A stretch of DNA of 64,000 bases from Brachionus manjavacas. Taxonomy: Eukaryota > Rotifera > Eurotatoria > Ploima > Brachionidae. The stretch is taken from assembly GCA_019054805.1 (NCBI GenBank), contig JAHQIY010000001.1, positions 7,268,501-7,332,500 of the forward strand, given 5' to 3'. Of the stretch, positions 1 through 11,507 are shown in pieces; position 1 is the stretch's first letter; every line of letters starts with the position of its first letter. The position numbers were made by a program, and so were the translations under genes. A model generated the notes under the pieces. That model had not been told where the DNA came from and searched no databases. It was given only the letters and a program-made list of their open reading frames with translations.

Positions 1-2763
1 ATCGATGAATTTAATTTGAATCAAATTTGATTGTATTTTGAAAGAATTTTTCTAAATTAAATTAAAACTTGTAATAAAACACAGGTAATTTTTATTTCAA
101 AATAATTTAAAATTTGAATTAAAATGAAACGTATACAAGTTTAAAAAGCTAACTAAGATTTTTCTGTACCATGAACAAAAAAAAATTGCTAGTTTTTTTA
201 TGTTTTTTAAGTTTATTTGTAATTTTCTACCAAGTTTACTTTAGATTCCGACATTAGATTACAAAAAAAAAATGTTTTTTTAAATTTTTAGGTTTCCTCT
301 CATCAGCGTTAGCGATTATTTAATTTTTTAAAGGTGTTTTTTAAACGACTACCTGAATTTCTTTTGTTGTTTTTTAAACTATTGGTAAACAATAATTTGA
401 ATTTTTTAAAAACATCAAATTATTTTAGTATTGAAATTGATAATTTGACCAAAATTTATTTTAATTTAGGAAAAAAAAAATTTAAATTAAACTTAACTAT
501 TGTATCTATATCAAATTAATGAAACTTTAATATTCAAAAGTAACGAATCTAAAAAACAACGAAAATTTAATTTTATAAAATAGCTTACAATGTAAAAAAA
601 ATAAGGATTTTTGATAAGCCTGAATTTATTAAATGAACCTTGATTAACAAGGAAAACATTTGTTGAAGTAAGGAGAGGAAACGATGTGACAAAACTTTTT
701 AAATTTCTCAGCTTAAAATATGAATTTTTTTAAAAATACGATTATTAATACTTAATAGTTGCATTCACTAAATATTTAATTTTTCCAAATTAAATTTTTA
801 TTTTGATATGTTTCAAAGAATCAACCATTGCTAGTTATCTAAAAAAAATAAAATCTAGAAAAGTAATCTAACGATTGTTTGAAATTTCACATAGAAAATA
901 GATTATTTTTTTTCGAAAAATTGAAGATTTTTTAAAAATGATAATTTTTTTAAAATCAATTAGATTTTTTTATTCTTTTTTTTTGAATGGTCAACAATTG
1001 GATTCTTAAAATTTTTTAAAAATTAATTCATAAGATTTTTTCATTTTTGAAGACTAAATCTTACGTTAATTTTTCTTTCAAAGATTTAGCTGCGCAATAG
1101 TCTAAAATAATCTTAAAATAAATTATAAGACAAATTTTTTTCCTAAAAATTAGAATACTTTAATTGAAATTCATTATTGCGATCCGTAAAGATGAAATTA
1201 CTAATGCTTGAGACAAAAACAAAGCTATAAAATTCTAAGAAATTTTTTAAATTGTTAAAAAGGCTGATGATATTTAATCTTTATAAAAAAATAAATTGCT
1301 GAGCAATAAGACATCTTATTATCGATACATATATTTGTTGTTTTTTTTTTTAAATTACAAAAAAAAATCTGCCAAATAATAAATATCTATCTTTAAATAG
1401 ACAGTTTATACTTGATATTTAATTTATTCGATTTAAAAGTCCAATTTTATCACTTTTGTTCCACTAAAGTTCAACTCTTGGCCAATCCTGTATCCAAAAT
1501 TATTTTTAGATTTTTCAATAAAAACTCTACTAGTTCAAATTTTTCACAGATAAATCTTATCATTTTTCGTCGTCTAAAGATGATTATCATCTTAAATTAA
1601 TCACAAAATTTTCTAAAACAATAAAAAGGATATTATTAAACACTTAAATAAAAATAAAAAAAAATCTCATGTTTTAGCCAATTCATACCAAATTTACATT
1701 TTTTTCACCTTGGTTTATTAGACTACCTGCAAAAATTTTAGCACACCCTGTTATAAAATGAAGCTATTATAACATAACATTAAGCTTGAAAGACAAATTT
1801 TTAAATATTAAACCGGTCTCATTAAAAAAAAGAAAAAAAACGAAAAGAATTTAGATATAAAAATGTTCTTAAAGGCGTTTTTAAAAATACAGTCAAAATT
1901 TGGAGTACAAATATACAAATCTCAATTTTTTAAGTAGACAATTGTCTAAAAATATTTTTTAAGATGATCAGCTCATAAATTTCACAAAGTTTTTACCAAT
2001 GATTTTAAGGATAACCTTTATTTAGAATAAATAAATAATTTTTAACATTAAATTTTAAGAAATAAAGCGAAAATAATATTTCAATAATTCATAGAAAAAA
2101 TAATAATATGATATGGGACATTTTAAATTGCTTTAAATATACTAATCATAAAGAGCCAATTTTATTAAGATAAAAATTGTTAATTAGGAAAATTGACAAA
2201 AATTTTGAGCTTTATTTTTGATCACAAATTTTAATTTTCTTCAAACTTAAGCTATAATGCAAACTTTAAAATATAACTGAAAATTTAAAATTTCTAAAGA
2301 ATTTCAATCTAAATCATCTTTGATCGCTTTGTAATTGTTTTATAAAATGAAAAAAATAATTAAAATCGAAAAATTTTAATGTCGAAGAGGCGATGAGAGG
2401 ATGCAAAGAATTTGAATCTTGAAGTTAATCTAGGGATTTTTTGGTGTAAATCTATTTTTATAAATCTGAAATTTTATTTTTTTTTAAAACAAAATTTTCT
2501 AATAATTTTAAAATTTCCGTCCATTTCTTTAAAAATTCCTCCTGAAACAATAAATGTTCTGTAATGTAAAAAGCATTGTGAATTTCGATGCAAAAATTCC
2601 AATACAAAATTTTAAATTCCCATTAAAAAAATTTACATTGTTCTACAGATTTTGCTTTGGGTTTTACAAGGTAAAAAAAAAAGTTTCATTTAATAGTCCA
2701 GTTTAAAGAAAATTCTAAATAAATCATTTATTTAAAATTTTCCTTAAACAATCAGTATATTGG
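1..2763. other. AT-rich intergenic stretch, no gene seen
   Basis: Very AT-rich sequence with many poly-A and poly-T runs. Open frames here are short and of low-complexity F/N/K/L composition, with no recognisable domain and no splice-linked continuation. I see nothing I can support as a gene. Confidence 0.6.
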
Positions 2764-3763
2764 CAAATAGTCAGAGTTGTTTAAAAGTCACAAGTCTCAA
2801 GTCAAGTCCAAGTCAAGACTTTTTTTTTTTTTTTTTTTTCAAAAGTCCCACCAAAGACTTTAAAATTTTTTTTTCAAAAAAAAGTCCAAGTCAAGACTTT
2901 TTTTTTTTCAAAAGTCCCACCAAAGACTTTAAAATTTTTTTTTCAAAAAAAAGTCCAAGTCAAGACTTTTTTTTTTTTTTTTTTTTTTCAAAAGTCCCAC
3001 CAAAGACTTTAAAATTTTTTTTTCAAAAAAAAGTCCAAGTCAAAAAAAGCGGAACATCTCTGTTGATCCAATTTTAAAATTGAAAAAAAAAACCATAAAT
3101 TTTATTTTCTTTAATTTATTTTTGAAAATGGATTAAAAAAACATCCTTGAAAGATTTGAATTAATCTGTTCTTTGAAATGGAATGGTTCAAAGATAAATA
3201 TTTGAGACTTTGCTTACTTTTTTAGCAAAGTTATAAAAAACTTTATAATTTTTTTATTATTCTTTGTGTTCATCTGAAATTTTTTTGAATTTTAAATCTT
3301 TTTAGTATTACAGCAACAAAAGTAACTTGTGTTTAAGTAATGAAATCAAAAAGTGTCAATTGCTCCCTTCTTACTCCACCAGATATTATAAAATTAAATC
3401 TAGTAATTGAAAAATATAGGCCCTTGGCAGGAAGAAGAAAATTCTATTAACAAGGAAAGAACCATTCCATGTAGCTCAAGTCAACTAACTTTGATTGAAA
3501 TTTTCTGAGATGATTGAAAGTTTAAAAAAAAAAAGAGCAAATAAATTTTATTTAAAAAAAAAAAAAAATTTAAAAGTCCTGACTTTTTTTTTGAAAAAAA
3601 AAAATTTAAAAGTCCTGACTTGTACTTTTAAAAAAAAAAAAAAACAAAAAAGTCCTGACTTGGACTTTTTTTTTGAAAAAAAAAATTTAAAAGTCCTGAC
3701 TTGGACTTTTTTTTTGATGACTTAGACTTTTTTTTGGGACTTTTAAACAACTCTGCAAATAGT
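2764..3763. mobile_element. hAT-like non-autonomous (foldback/MITE) element with 8-bp TSD
   Basis: The element proper is 2772-3755 (984 bp). Its ends are an inverted repeat: left CAGAGTTGTTTAAAAGTC, right GACTTTTAAACAACTCTG. It is flanked by a perfect 8-bp direct repeat CAAATAGT (2764-2771 and 3756-3763). An 8-bp duplication with CAG...CTG ends is characteristic of the hAT superfamily. Subterminal regions carry arrays of AAGTC/GACTT motifs mixed with long T or A runs: three tandem units of about 60-70 bp at 2800-3045, and an inverted array at 3560-3735. No transposase is encoded; short open frames in the arrays are repeat artefacts. The same AAGTC-rich ends occur in three other places in this window. 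Confidence 0.8.
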
Positions 3764-6300
3764 ATTTTCCATATCATTTCTTTCATGTTGATTCATCATC
3801 AAAGTTTAAAAAGCTCAATTTAGTCAATTTAAATTATTGAAAAATAAATTTATTTTTATAATTTTTGAAAATTCACAATATCGTAAAAGGCAGCAATTTT
3901 GCGATTAAATTATTTAGTTGCTAATGTTGTTTACAAAATTAAAAAAATTTTTGATTTTTTTTGGCGTAATTTGAGCCACAGAATTCTGTATTCCGCTTTT
4001 TAGGAATAGCCATATTGATTGATAAAATTGCTTATATGAAAATCTTGGATGAAAATTACTTTTTAAAGAGAGTAGACAATTTTTTTATTTCCTTCCATTT
4101 TTATTCAAAAAAATTAAAAACAAAATCTTTTTCGCTAATTGGTACTTCGCTAACCCAAACGTTCTTCATTTTTTTATGCAAGTAGATCACAAAGCTAATT
4201 TTTTTTAAAGATTACCTACTTCAATAAAATAATGGATTGTAATAATTTGCAAGCTTAAGCTAGTTGAATCTTATTTCGACTTATGTAATTATTGACAGCT
4301 TCGGTTGAATCTATTGCATTACAAAGCATGTTATGATATTTAACAATAATTTTTGAGATTTGAGTACTTGTGCAATAAGTATCATAATCCATCTGGAATA
4401 TGATTTATAAATTTGTACAGAAGATCATCTGTCCATAGCTTACGGACGCTTTGCTTAGGACAAAGAAGGCAACGTGAAATTTTGTACCATTTTGCTAAAA
4501 ATAATTTAATGTTTCATTTACTAGAAATTAAGTATGCTTAAATGAAAACCTTTTTTTTTGCCAAATTAGTTGACATGAATTTTATCAAAACAATCAATAT
4601 ATACCGACCACACCCAAGTGTGTCTTTTTAAAAATGATAAGTTAGTGTTTTTTATAGATTGCCTGTCTATAATAATAAATAAATAAATATATTAAAAATA
4701 AAGATTATTTTGTTATTTATTCGCGAGGCAAAAACAATAAATTTGATCTATTCTAATGATATTAATAATTTTACTGTTTCTGTCCATTTATTCATTTTTA
4801 ACTAATTTTAAATTCAGAAATTTTGACAAAAAGACTATCTTTTGTAAAATAAAATTTAATAGACCGAAATTTAACTTATCGCAAAATTAATTATTACAAA
4901 TGTACATTTAAAGTAAAATTTAGACAAAAATAATATAAATTTAGTTGGATTTTCTTCTGATAAAATTAAATAATTTCAAATTGAAAATAATTTTTGTTAA
5001 TTAGAAATTTCTGGTAAGTTAATCTGAAATATGCATTAGAATTTAAATTTAGAATCAAATTAATAAAGATTTTACCTTATTTATTTTGTCCTTAAACAAA
5101 CATCGTTCCGTGTTTTAGCTCCGTGTATGTAAAAGATTGTTTGGTAGAAAATGCTAAATGCAGTAACAATTTTGATGCTTAATTTTTAATTTAAATAACA
5201 AACAACTCGAAAAAAATTATAATTATTTTAATTTTTTTTATTTTACTTGAATTAAATTAAATTGAACCGAAAAATTTTAGTATATGAACATTTTGAGTCT
5301 ATGAACAAGCCTTTTCTGTTAGATTGTTATAAAATATGAAATTGAATTTCAATAGAAATTTAAATAAATAGAACAAAAACATAGAAAAATTTTCGATCAA
5401 TTAAAATTTCAGTTAAGAAGAACAATGTTCTTCATTCTTCAATGTTCTTCATGAAACAAAATTCTCAAAAAAAGTGTTACAACAAAATGTTTTGTTCAAA
5501 AGTACCTGTAAGAACCAATCCTAAAAAAAAACGCGGTAATCAATGTAGTGCTAAGATGTGTCTTCTCCCAGTCAACTAAATTTTAAAGGATCTTTAAAGA
5601 AATTTTGGAGAAATTTGTAAATTTTTTTTAGAGGTTTTGGGACATTTTTCTATAAAATATCTTTAAAATTTTCTTTTATTTTTCTCTAAAAAGTCTTCAA
5701 ATTTTTTTTCAAAAAAGTTAAATCGTTAAGTTCACGAAATTCAAAACTTTAGAGCTATCTGAATTTCACATTTTTGACTCAAAATTCGTAATCTACGCCC
5801 TCAAAAACCCCAAAAAAAAATTTTTTTGAAGGGGACAAGAAAAAATTTTTTACACCCAGGGTTCCAAAAATAGCAAACCCTTTAAAAAGTTGTTGTTCTT
5901 TAAGACTCAAAATTTCAAAAGGTATTGATCAAAAGTTAGCTTTCGTAAGTATATGCATGAAAATTTTACTTTTTTTCACACATTTGGATTTGAAATATTT
6001 AGATAGGGAAGCAGGGCTTTATAATTGCGAGTAACGAGGCGTTTACTTTTAACTTTATTATTATTATTATTATTTATTCATAAAATTACGCCAGACTTGG
6101 CGATGTTAAAAATAAATTAAAATTAAATACATGGATTTTTGTACTGTTAGTTTTCCTATTTTTAATTTACAATTATGTTTAAGATATTAAAATATTAAAA
6201 TAAATGCTTACATAAATACAACAAAAGTTTAATTTTAGATTAAATATTCAAATATTGAAATACACAAAAAAAGATAAAACCTTTAAAAAAGTCATAAGTA

Positions 6301-6334
<34 letters not shown>

Positions 6335-7458
6335 GTACATTCCTTTGAGTTAAGGTTGAGCAATTATATATACAAGTAGCATCAATTAAGAATATATCAA
6401 AACCAAGTAACAATAACCAACCATACGTCAAACTTCATTGAGTTTCAATAGACTCTAAACTTTTAACTTTAATGTTATGTTTTATTTGCATGTTTATTAT
6501 AATTTATTAGTTTCGAAAAAGTAAAAAATAACATGTAATTTATCAATTAATGTGTATACTCTATTGACGATTTACGTCCAGAATTTTTTTAATAACTATT
6601 CAGTATTTGTTTTTTATTCACGTGTGTCTATGCTTAATATGCTCGTCACGCACCGCTCGTTCCTCGCAAAAGATTCACTTAGGATTTGTTAAATATTCTG
6701 AAAAGAAACTAAAAAAATCTCTAAAAACTTTTTGACGCACTAAACATATTAATAATATCAGAGAATTTCATTATTGACAATGAACTTATGTATGAATACT
6801 TATTTCCTTAACATAAAAAAAGTTTCCTTTTGTGTACTTTTTTTATGAATAATTTTTTCCCTAGCAAAAAATTCTTCTTTTATGTCCTTAAGAAATATTT
6901 TTTATTTACTTTAATAAATTTTTTTAACTCTAAAATTTCTCTATTTTTTCTTCAAAATAAGCCTAATTTTAGAGATTTTTTAAAGAATCTTTGAAGATAC
7001 TTCAAAAAATCTCTATAAAATGTTTGACTGGGCTATATCATTGTACAAATCAAAAGGTGACGGCGTTGAGAAATGTAATTGAACATGACCATATTTTCAT
7101 CAATACCAGTAAAACAACGTATTGATGAAAAGAAGTCGCTAAAACAGTTCCCATCGGAGAAAAAAAGAAAGAGAGGCAGACCTACATTAGCAATAAAAGC
7201 ATTTGTTAGAGAATGTTTTTTTATTAATTCTTTAATCAGCACTCAATAATAATTTATCTAATGATCATTATTATTTTTTATGTACTCATTTTTAATTTCC
7301 TTTATAATAATTCTAAAAATAAAAAATTATCCAAAAAAATTTATTTTAATATTCAAATAATTAATTTAAATACCCATTAAATAAATTTTTAAATCCTAAA
7401 ATAGTAAAAATAATAGAAATTTTCTAAATCTGTCCAAGAAAATAATTTTATTTGAATC
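3764..7458. other. Gene-free stretch with repeat remnants
   Basis: No host gene seen. Possible remnants: an A/T-rich simple repeat at about 4668-4690; a (TTA)n tract at 6055-6075 beside a short non-AT segment, which read on the minus strand resembles the 3' tail of a LINE; and CCCAGTCAA/TTGACTGGG inverted ends at about 5568 and 7031. A short basic frame at 7150-7210 (+) contains KRKRGRP, a composition seen in transposase DNA-binding tails, but it is too short to assign. Confidence 0.45.
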
Positions 7459-8158
7459 GGTTTAATTTTTTTTGTTTGAATTACAAAATCTTTCCACTGT
7501 TGAACTAACACTGCAAAAGTGCAATGTTTCAAATTTTAAGTGAATATTGCAAGCATTTTCATATTTAAATTTTATTTTTTGGTGGAATAGAACGAGTCTA
7601 AATTTTATTTGAAAAATTGGTATATAAATATTGAAAATTCTTTTTTAAATTTTAAACTTTTATTAAGAATTATAAATTTATCAATCGAGATTAATGATTG
7701 ATAATTACTGCTTCATCCTTTTATACAAAAAAATTTACATAGTTTAAAATTATTGATTTATTGTAGGAGGATGAGGCAGATTCAAATTTTTTAATAAAAA
7801 ATTAAAATTCTGACTACATTGGGTTCTCTCTGGGCCATTTTTTGAGTTATTTGAATCAAGATTATATTTGATATTGAAAAATGATTTCTTTTATAAAAAA
7901 TTCATCAATCATTCATGTCGATGATTAAATCTATAATTCTTAATTAAAGTTTAAAATTTTAAAAAAGAATTTTAAATATATGTTTTCAAATTTTTCAAAA
8001 AAAAATAAAACTACCAAAAAGTTTAAATTCAAACATGAAATATTCTTTTGCAATATTCTCTTAAGATTATTTTTAATTTGAAACCGAAAGAATATTTGAA
8101 AGATCGCACTTTTGCAACGGTGAATACATTTTGTAATTCAAGCAGAAAAAATTAAACC
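7459..8158. repeat. Long imperfect inverted repeat (palindromic element)
   Basis: The left arm (about 7459-7720) and the reverse complement of the right arm (about 7900-8158) align over most of their length. Both begin GGTTTAATTTTTT, continue with GAATTACAAAAT, then GCAAAAGTGC, later ATTGCAA, and AAAATTCTTTTTTAAA. The arms are diverged and have indels. The unpaired centre is about 180 bp. No target duplication is obvious. The element ends about 240 bp upstream of the TMEM237 start codon. It could be an old foldback transposon or an inverted duplication. Confidence 0.65.
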
Positions 8159-8397
8159 ATTATATTTTGTTTAATTAATTGATCATTTTTGGTAAAAAAA
8201 ATTTCAGTTTATTCATCAAAAGTCTTCGCAAAAATAAAAGATTACTTTTGGTTTACGTGAATTCAAAATTTTAAAGACAAAAAAAATTTGGAAAGTAAAA
8301 AATTTGTGTTTCCATAGCAATATAATGAATAAATTTAAATATATAAAAAATTTTAAATAAAATAAATCGTTTGTCCATTAGCAAATTTTAACCAGAC

Positions 8398-9767
8398 ATG
8401 TCTTCAAATAATTTAACCATACATACAAGACCAGATTCCGTGAATTCAGTGGGTAAAGCAAGCTCAAAGTCTTCCCAACTTAGTGCTAGACAACGAAGAC
8501 GAGCCAAGCTGCATAGCCAAGCTACCAAAAATGTTGAAAACGATGAAGAAGCAAAAGTTAACCAAGGATTTGAATCAGATGAACCCAAGGAAGAAAGTGT
8601 CAAGTATCCACCTAGAGCTAGACGAGCCCGAAAATCTATTGCCAAAGAAACCGAAGTAAAAACAACCGGTTCATCTCTTCCTCCTTTAGAGAAAAAAAAA
8701 GCCAAAGCAAGAAAAGCAAATTTCGTGTCAAATCCTGGCTATCTGGAAGGACTAGAAGATGATATAATCGAAATGAATGAGGAAAAAAAAGAAAATACTG
8801 ATCAATTTGGCTCAGACTTAAGTCAAAGAGAACTTCTAAATCAAAGTGTAACAAAAAGTGTGCCAACTGATAAGTTATTTCTTGAGGTTGAAAAAAAATT
8901 TGTAGAAAAAAATAAGGAGATTTATGAAAAGAGACAAAATGAGCGACTTGCTCAATTATTTGAAGATCAATTAAAGCAAAAACAAAAAGAAGAACAAAAA
9001 TATCAACTTAATACTGGCAAAACTGCACTCTACACTCACAAAGTATTGCGAAACATTTTCCTTTTTTTTCACGGCTTAAATGTAGGCTTACAATTTTGGC
9101 AAACTTTGATTGCATTTCTGTTAAATGTAGCTGATCTAAAATTTGAAGTTGAGTCGACAATTTTGGCAAATAATGTTTTCAGTTCCATCAATTTTGTTCT
9201 TTTTATTGTTTTTGAAAATTTATCAATGCCTCTTCACTGTTTATCTTACTTCTTTCTGACCATTTGTATTGTGGATACCATGGACAGGTAATGTTGTTTT
9301 TTTTTTATTTTATATGCTCTAAAAAATTATTTTTTAGAGTCGATTTCACTAAAATGAACTGCAAATATTTTGTTAAATGTTTATCATTTCAGAATCAATT
9401 TTGGGCTATTTTATTGTACATGATTGCACTTTTAATATCTTTATCAACAATTTTTATTGATCAACCACCTTATCTAGTTTCGCTTAACGAAACAGCAATA
9501 TTAAACAACACTAATTATCCATTTTTACAGAACATAGATACTGTGAGCTAAAATTTATTTTAAAAAAATTATATCAATATTTTGTAGTACGCTCTAGGAT
9601 GGAAATCAGTGAGTGTGGTTAAAGCGGTTTTTTCATTGTTTGGCTGGCTTATTTTTTCCATATTCATCAGCTATGACATGACATATGAATCACTTGAAAA
9701 AAGAGAATTTTCCATACTTGATGATATTGCCGAAGATTTGACGAATCAAAACCAAACAAAAGCTTAG
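8398..9767 (+). CDS. TMEM237: Transmembrane protein 237 (ciliary transition zone)
   Basis: Three exons: 8398-9287, 9338-9542, 9588-9767; introns of 50 and 45 bp are GT-AG; the product is 424 aa. The N-terminal half is hydrophilic, basic and acidic (about residues 1-215). Hydrophobic segments follow at about 220-245, 258-280, 281-295, 315-335 and 375-395, fitting the four-pass C-terminal region of TMEM237. The stretch ending TMDR-VDFTKMN at the first exon junction matches the family's conserved region after its second membrane pair. TMEM237 works with the MKS/B9 module at the ciliary transition zone and is mutated in Joubert syndrome 14 in humans. The start is the first ATG of the open frame. 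A polyadenylation signal AATAAA lies at 9810-9815. The family call rests on remembered similarity in the membrane part; the N-terminal half is poorly conserved. Confidence 0.83.
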
Positions 9768-10318
9768 TATGGTTTAAAAAACATCTATTTTTTTTTAAAT
9801 TTTACTTTGAATAAAGATTTTTAAATAAAAAAAATTTTTGATTAAGGATCTTTTGATATTAGAAGTCATTGCTGATTATTAAAAATATGAAACTGTGAAT
9901 GATATATAACAAAATATAGCAAATATCGCAATCAAATATTTATGATGAAATATTTCCAATGTATAATTCAAATTCAGTATTTTTTTTTGTAAAAAATATT
10001 TAAACTCATTATTGCAATTTTAATATTAATTTTACACTCAAAGGATCGGCGGTGTCAATTTGACACTTTTTCAAAAATTCAAATTTAATTTTTTAGTTTA
10101 CGATCAATCATGTTTACATGCTTTAATTATTTTTTAAACCTTATGTAACTGTCGTTTAAATATTCTGCTTTTCATTTTATAGACTCTAATGGAAGGAATG
10201 CAACATTTAAACAAAGTTTTTGTCTAAAGTAGCCGGTCCTTTAGGTGTTAATATTAATAAATTTTAATATTATTCATTGTAATTTTGTTGTTTAACTAAT
10301 AGGTGATCACATAACATA
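9768..10318. other. Short intergenic stretch after TMEM237
   Basis: Holds the TMEM237 3' UTR with AATAAA at 9810-9815, then AT-rich sequence. I see nothing else in it. Confidence 0.5.
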
Positions 10319-10714
10319 CTGTAGATCTCGCAAAAATGTAACATTACCGTTACCGTAAGCGTAAGAGTTAGATTTACCTTTAAATTTTAATTTACTCACA
10401 TTTTTTTTTAATTCTCATTAAAGTGGAAATTAATAAAGTTTTTAATTTTAATTGTTATTCAAAAAAAAATTTATCCTTAAAAAATTTGAAGACAATCAGT
10501 ATCAATAATTAATTTGAAAAAAAAAAATTATAATTTGAGATTTTCTTATAAAAAATTTTAGAAGGCAAAGCTTTCGGTAGCTACTTAGACTTATCGTAAA
10601 ATGGACGCTAACAAACTTACACTTACGATAACGCTTACGCTTCGCTTACGGGAGGGTAACGCTTACGGTAACCATTATCTTAGGTAATATTACATTTTTG
10701 CGAGATCTACAGTA
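10317..10714. mobile_element. Tc1/mariner-type MITE with TA target duplication
   Basis: The element is 10319-10712 (394 bp). The left end reads CTGTAGATCTCGCAAAAATG. The right end is its exact reverse complement, followed by a further approximately 10 paired bases with one mismatch. Both ends abut TA (10317-10318, 10713-10714), the target duplication of Tc1/mariner elements. Inside each end lie repeated, inverted motifs of the form GTTACCGTAAGCG / CGCTTACGGTAAC. No coding capacity is seen. Confidence 0.78.
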
Positions 10715-11507
10715 CTAGATCAAAAATGATTGCTTAGCTTGGTAAAATTATTCTTTATAAAATTAATTTCCTAAAAATAACCTTTAAAACTTACGGACAC
10801 ATAGTACTTAAAAATTTATTAGTTTTTTTTAATCAACTGGTCTAACTCTTTTTACTGTGGTAATTCCATTTCATCTTTTTTTCATACTCATATTCTTTGT
10901 CAATGATTCCCAAATCAAATACCTGCTGAGTCGAAGTTGGTTATCTTGAGGGCACATTCTGTTTTCTTAGAAAGACCAGGAGCTCTTTTTTTTTAATTGT
11001 CGGATGTTTTCTTTTTGGTTCAGGTTTGTGAAAGGAAGTTTAACATTTCTTGAGCCTTCTCTTCAGTTATTAAACTACGGTAGGGAATGTAAACATTACC
11101 TTTTCTCAAGTTGTATTAATAACAGGTTCTTGAGTTAAATCAAAATAGACACCATAATTAGATAATTAATTATACTCTTATTTATCCCAATTTAGAAAAA
11201 AATATTCTCGATATTCTTTAACAATTTTAAAGTTTTTTTGCAATTCAGTAACACAATTAAAATTTGTTTAATTAAGTCGTCACATTGATAAAATTATCGG
11301 TAAATAAGATGTTAATTATTGAAAAGATAAATTTCAGGTACCAAACGCTTAAAAAAGTCTTTAAATAAAAAAAGTATAAACATGAAAATTTCACACTTTG
11401 GCATAAACTTAGCCTTGTTGCAAAAGGAATCTCAAGAATCTTGCTAAATAAATTCTTGTTTAAAATAAATGGCGACCTCATTTTCTTTCTAAATTAAGTT
11501 TCTTTTT
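10715..11507. other. Intergenic stretch
   Basis: Slightly less AT-rich around 10850-11150 than its surroundings. I recognise no gene, RNA or repeat in it. Confidence 0.4.

Noticed and set aside
334-519. 61-codon open frame of F/N/K/L
   Set aside because: Composition is what random AT-rich DNA gives; no neighbours, motifs or splice links.
2790-3050. Regularly spaced repeats resembling a CRISPR array
   Set aside because: Repeat and spacer are both parts of one 60-70-bp tandem unit with homopolymer runs, inside a TIR element of an animal genome; there are no unique spacers.
2760-3725. Open frames of 105 and 76 codons within the AAGTC arrays
   Set aside because: They translate poly-T/poly-A repeats (runs of F and K) and lie across the ends of the hAT-like element.
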